From Camarhynchus parvulus (taxonomy: Eukaryota; Chordata; Aves; Passeriformes; Thraupidae): DNA of 64,000 nucleotides. Below are positions 59,531-64,000 of this stretch, in pieces. The DNA lies in assembly GCF_901933205.1 (NCBI RefSeq), contig NC_044573.1, positions 62,363,993-62,427,992 of the forward strand, read 5' to 3'. Positions within the stretch are counted from its first letter, which is position 1. The number at the start of each line of letters is the position of its first letter. The translations under genes were made by a program, and so were the position numbers. The notes under the pieces are model-generated. The model did not search any database, had not been told where the DNA came from, and was given only the letters and a program-made list of their open reading frames with translations.

Positions 59531-62500
59531 AACTGGTAATCAGGTTTTTTGCAAAGTCAAAACAGATATAGGGAAACCTGTTTTGTGAGAGAGACGAAAG
59601 TGAAACGAGCTGTGCTTATTTTGTCTATCAAAGTCAAGGTTGAATATAGTATTCAAAGATATGTTTTGGAGATAGGTAAATATCAGGGAAAGGGAAGAGC
59701 TATTGAAATGTAAGAATAGCTCAAAGCAGAATGCACAATTTCTACCTGAATGCAGTTAGCTAGATCTGTATCTCTTGGAAGCACAGAAATGTCCTTCCAA
59801 CATGGGAAGTGAAAGGAAAGAAATGAAATTGCTTTATGTTAGAGCATGAAGCATTTACAGCAAGATAGAGAGGATCCTGGATTTAGATCTGCAACTTGCC
59901 TCTTGAACTTGCTGATATCTGCAAGAGAGGATGGATGAAAACTTGATTGATGTTTGATGATCCTGTCTATTTGCACTCCAATCACATTGAACTTAATTAG
60001 CTCTGTGCTTCAAAGTTTCTGCCAGGTAGGTGCAGAAACAAGGAAGAATGTTCTTTTTTCCACCCTTCAGTGCGAAATATTGCTTCTGAGAAAGATGGAG
60101 TTTTGCTTTCCTTTCATATGTCAGTGGCCAGTGAGAAGTCCTTGAGGTGCTTAAGATCATTTTGGCTCACGTGCTTTGATCATGTCCTCAAGGCTAAACC
60201 CAGTCATTATATTTCAGGATATGTACTCTTTTTTCTATAAAACCACTAATGGATTGGTATTTGGATTTTTATGGGGAAATTGCCTTCCTCTCTTTTATTT
60301 TCATCTAACAAACCCCTTGCTTATGACATGGACCTCAGATATTGCATTTCCCCCTCTTTTCCCTGGTCCATTTGAGAGGGGCTAGATTTTGGCACTTTTG
60401 TATGTGGAGCTTTTAAGCTTTTAAAGATTTCAGGGTGGGTTTGTTTTTTTTTTGTGTGTGTGTCTGTGTGGTTTCTGATCTATGGGATCATCTAGTATAG
60501 AGGTCTCTGGCTCTATGTGAAATGTGAAATACTTCATTGCCTTCAATTACAAAGGATTTAGCCTTTTAGTTTTGGAAGAAAGACAGTGAGGTAACTCTGT
60601 GGATGCTTCTTTTGAATATAGGGAAGGGGAAGACAGGAGAAGGGCATGAAAATGCTTGTCTAAAATACCAGTACATGAATGCTGTAGGCTGACTTCCCAG
60701 GGGCTAAGTTTTGGTAATTAGAGAGCTTATATCCTTGTCTTTCCAGGGCAGTAAATCTGCAAGTACAAGGGAAACAGCTTTTGTGAGGTGGAGGTCTATA
60801 GTGAAGGAGAGGGAATGATTGGGAAAAAGGGTGTGGAGCATTGTATCTTCAAAGAGCATGCCATGGGGCAGGGCATGAAGCCATCCTCAGAGAGATTTGC
60901 TGTGAGGAGAATAAAGCAGGCATAGGAAAAACCTGGATTTTTGCTCCCAGAGCTCAGAAGACCCAAGGCACCTGTGTCTGATCACCAGAGGAGTTCAGAC
61001 CAGTTGCAGCTGCTGGCACTGGAAGCAGAGAAGGTTAGTTTCTCAAGTTCATATATGGAAGCTGCATGAAGTTCCCTTGAAGTGATTTTACTCTATTTAA
61101 TAATCACTGGAGAGACTGTTAAATATTTCTGTAGCAAAATCCACATGACACCTCCATTGACTCTTTATTAATTGAGGGATTTACCTGATGAACAGATGAA
61201 TGTGGATTGAGAAGTGTTCAAGAATTCATGGGCCCGGTAAACTGGGACTAGACAGGGTGCAATGGAAGGGCATAAAATCTTCTCTGCTCTTGGCACTATT
61301 TTCACTATGCCATTCAATCAAATGTTTTACAGTACTGATAAAAGTCAGTCAGGAAATAAAAAGTATAAAAAAAGCAAACAAAGAGCAATTCAGAGCATAT
61401 AATTCCAAATTCCACTATAACTTTAGGTTTTGGAAAAACGATTTTGCTTTGGAGATGCCTATATTTTATTTAAAAATTTTCCAATATATGTACTTTTGAC
61501 ACCTTTTACTTGAGGTAAACCAAATGCAGGCTGCTGGCCTGACGCTGGACAGAGAAGTCATTTTCAGGCTCTGGCATTCTGGTAGGGGCTCCCCAGACCC
61601 ATCTCAGGGATTCAACAGCTGTTTTGAAACAGAAGCTCTTCTAAATAAATCAATCTGTCTGAATATACCATCACTTTTGGATAAGGTATTACTTTATGGA
61701 AGCCTTTTCATCTAGATCTTACTCCAGCACTGGATCAGAAGAGCAGGCTGGTGTCTGATGCAGTTTTAATCAAATTCCCAAAAGCAACTAGGAAATAAAC
61801 TGCTGAAAGTTTCTTATCAAGGAGGAAATGAAATTTAGGCCTCTAGTAGAATCACTACCTTTTGTTTCAATTTTAAATTATTGTAGTGTTATCTTACTGC
61901 TGAAAGTCTCATTTTCCAAATAAAAGTCACTTTCCTGTCTGAATTCTGCTAAGTTCTTTGCCTCAGATAAACCTCACGATACTGAATAAAACAGATTAGC
62001 TTAGTGAATAAAAGAGATTGCATGCAACTGCTGCCTTCTATCAGCCTTAAATCATGCCTTTCACATTCCTTTTCTGGTGAGAGAAATTGAAAATATGTTG
62101 ACTTTGCCATTCATTTCTTGATATTATCTCCAAGATTTCAAATAAAATTGTTGATATACACAACATTAGATCCTGATATGTGGATGTGAATCCATGATTT
62201 GTGTGAGAAAGAAGGCATTTATTTTACATTTTTTAAAACCATGCTTAAAAATACTTCTTATGGAAAGGGAAAGGAAGATACAGAAAACTATGGTGTGGTC
62301 ACAGTCCTGAAACAATACTTTTACTGTAAGTTCTGATGACAAATATAAGACTTCTGTGTATGAAGAGCATTCAGAACTGGAAACTACAATCTGCAGAAGT
62401 AATAATAGGTAATCATAGGGAATAATAGGGAATTCTGGTAGCCATTAGAAATCACTTACTCATGAGGATTTAACAGCTGATTTCATTGTTGATCTTAAAC

Positions 62501-63337
62501 CATAATTAAAAAGCATGAAAGCCAGGGATCTGGCTAACGCAATTTCTATCCAAAGAGTAAGATTAATACTTTATAATGGAAGCAGAGCCTTTTTTTTTTT
62601 CAGTGACTCTACATGATCACAATAGCATATTAATATTGAATCATGCCCTTACTAAGCATTTCTCAAAACCTCACAATTTACTCTTGAACTTTTTTTCATT
62701 TGTATTTGACACACTGATGTTTCCCTCTTTTATGTTATAGAGGGGGAAAAAATCCCTTTTGAGAAGTGCTTCTCATCTGGTTTCCATCAGAAACCAAAAA
62801 TTCTTGTTTGTAAGTTTGGATTTGAATTGTAAATGCAAACCCACAATTTTGGAAACTTTATGAATTTGCAAATAGATGTTGAGTAAATTTTCAGTGCTTG
62901 GAAACTGAACACTTTTTTTAGCAGCAGCTAACACTTGGTTCTACATATGTAAAAACTTAAACATTTAGCTTCATGCTGAGAATATAACCCAGCAACCTGC
63001 TAGCTTTCAAGCTATCATTGTTACAGCCTTGATTGTCTCCACATTGTTTGGCTAAGGAAAGGAGACTTTTGAAACTTCTTGAAAGTCACTCCGGGGAATT
63101 CTTCCATCCCCTCTTCACCAAAGAGCTGGGAATTGATGTGGTTTGATACTGTACAGTCATGCACTGCATTGCAAAACATTTCACTTACATGAAATTAAGC
63201 CAAATTACAGAAAAGCAAATCACATAGCATCAGTAAGCGCAGCCCTGATAGAAAAATCTCTCTGTCCTCAGACTAGCAATATTGTTGCAAGCATGTGGCT
63301 ATATACAATGTTTTGGGAGAAACAAGGTCCCGCCGCA
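59531..63337. other. Noncoding DNA, no gene seen
   Basis: Frames do not exceed 99 codons and have no motif. A short T-run followed by interrupted (GT)n lies at 60443-60470. No other mobile element recognised. Confidence 0.55.
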
Positions 63338-63510
63338 GACTTCCTATATAATTTGGGCAAGTCAGTGTTTAATGTCTCTCTCAGTTTCCCATCTTTAAGG
63401 GATGGACCACAATACTTTGATTGTCTTGCCTGTGAGGCAGTTTGCGAGGGTGTTTGTGGTGCAGACTGTCTCTAGTTTAAAAGCACAGCACTTAGTACAG
63501 TGGAGCTATG
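63338..63510 (+). mobile_element. Ancient MIR-like SINE
   Basis: In order and in one orientation, the segment carries the main MIR core blocks. 'atttgggcaagtcagtgttt' at 63351-63370 matches 'cttgggcaagtcacttaac'. 'ctctctcagtttcccatctt' at 63377-63396 matches 'ctgtgcctcagtttcccatct'. 'gcctgtgaggcagtttgcga' near 63429-63448 matches 'acctcacagggttgttgtgag'. 'cagcacttagtacagtgg' at 63486-63503 matches 'aagcgcttagtacagtgc'. MIR-type SINEs are old enough to be shared by amniotes. The 110-codon open frame covering this stretch (63143-63475) is therefore not taken as a gene. Confidence 0.62.
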
Positions 63511-64000
63511 ACCAAAACATATTTCCCTAGGGACTTTTGCAATAAGTATGGCATGTATTTGTCTTCATCATGGCAGAGCACATCTTTTTTAGCCACACAG
63601 GCAGAGTCTGGAGCTTTGGAGATCCATAGTACTGGTATGATAGAGATTTTTTTCTCACCATCTCTGCAGAGAGTAGACTGACAGCAGTTTACAAGTTTAT
63701 TTTGTTCTCTTGATTGCCCTTGTGCAGGGGTCAGAGGGTCCTCTAAGTCTAAAGGCTCTTTCAGCAGGCAAAGGTCAGAGGCTAATAACAGGATCCTGAG
63801 GTCCCTGCTGTGACCTGCAGAGACCTTCAGATGGAATAATCTTAATGAACTTCACGTGTTTGTAGTGTTGACATTTACTTGAGAGATAATTTCCTTGACT
63901 CCTTTTATAATCATTGCAGCCAAACAGTCACTTCCAAGATGGGATTCATTTGCCCTAGTTAAAGTTACTATTTTAGTGTGACATAAATCATCCCCTGCAG
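63511..64000. other. Noncoding DNA to the window edge
   Basis: No gene, RNA or mobile element recognised. Confidence 0.6.

Noticed and set aside
63143..63475. 110-codon + frame with a Cys-rich end
   Set aside because: Most of it coincides with an ancient MIR-like SINE; the Cys-rich end is the translated SINE core.
1..64000. CRISPR arrays, operons, toxin-antitoxin or phage-like modules
   Set aside because: No regularly spaced repeats with spacers, no tightly packed coding frames and no ribosome-binding sites; all signs point to vertebrate noncoding DNA.

Overview
The window reads as nuclear DNA of a bird, probably a passerine-like species. The evidence is its repeats: several CR1 LINE fragments with the typical avian 3' end (short repeats of the ATTCTGTG type) and avian-style endogenous retrovirus LTRs. 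The background is AT-rich and CpG-poor. Very old amniote SINE and LINE relics are also present, with no mammalian L1 or Alu-type material. The species assignment is inference; no species marker is visible.

Almost all of the 64 kb looks like intergenic or long-intron DNA. None of the open reading frames resembles a host protein I recognise, and none is long enough to be convincing alone. The exceptions with recognisable protein are decayed C-terminal pieces of the CR1 reverse-transcriptase ORF. The best host-gene candidates are two short exon-like segments on the + strand at 8907-8978 and 9381-9470. Each has plausible splice sites, both are phase 1-1, and they join in frame, but I do not recognise the product.

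Layout: CR1 relics lie at 3185-3746 (+), 4454-5115 (-), 28760-29057 (+), 35562-35730 (-), 35962-36075 (-) and 51845-52664 (+, with a large internal deletion). A much older CR1-like LINE relic lies at 13043-13190 (-). LTRs are a near-complete solo LTR at 23446-23811 (+) and an LTR on the - strand around 18094-18480. Ancient MIR/CORE-SINE-like pieces lie at 20119-20230, 59450-59530 and 63338-63510. Low-complexity DNA includes a 48-nt poly(T) at 44226, two (TA)n tracts at 31491-31613, (GTTT)n at 55011, (CATT)n at 28705, a polypyrimidine tract at 43775 and a few small tandem duplications.

I see no tRNA or rRNA gene, CRISPR array, operon or other prokaryote-type system, and no convincing undescribed system. 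The items most worth checking are the exon pair near 9 kb, the internally deleted CR1, the solo LTR with intact promoter and poly(A) signals, and the ancient SINE/LINE relics, which may be conserved noncoding elements.
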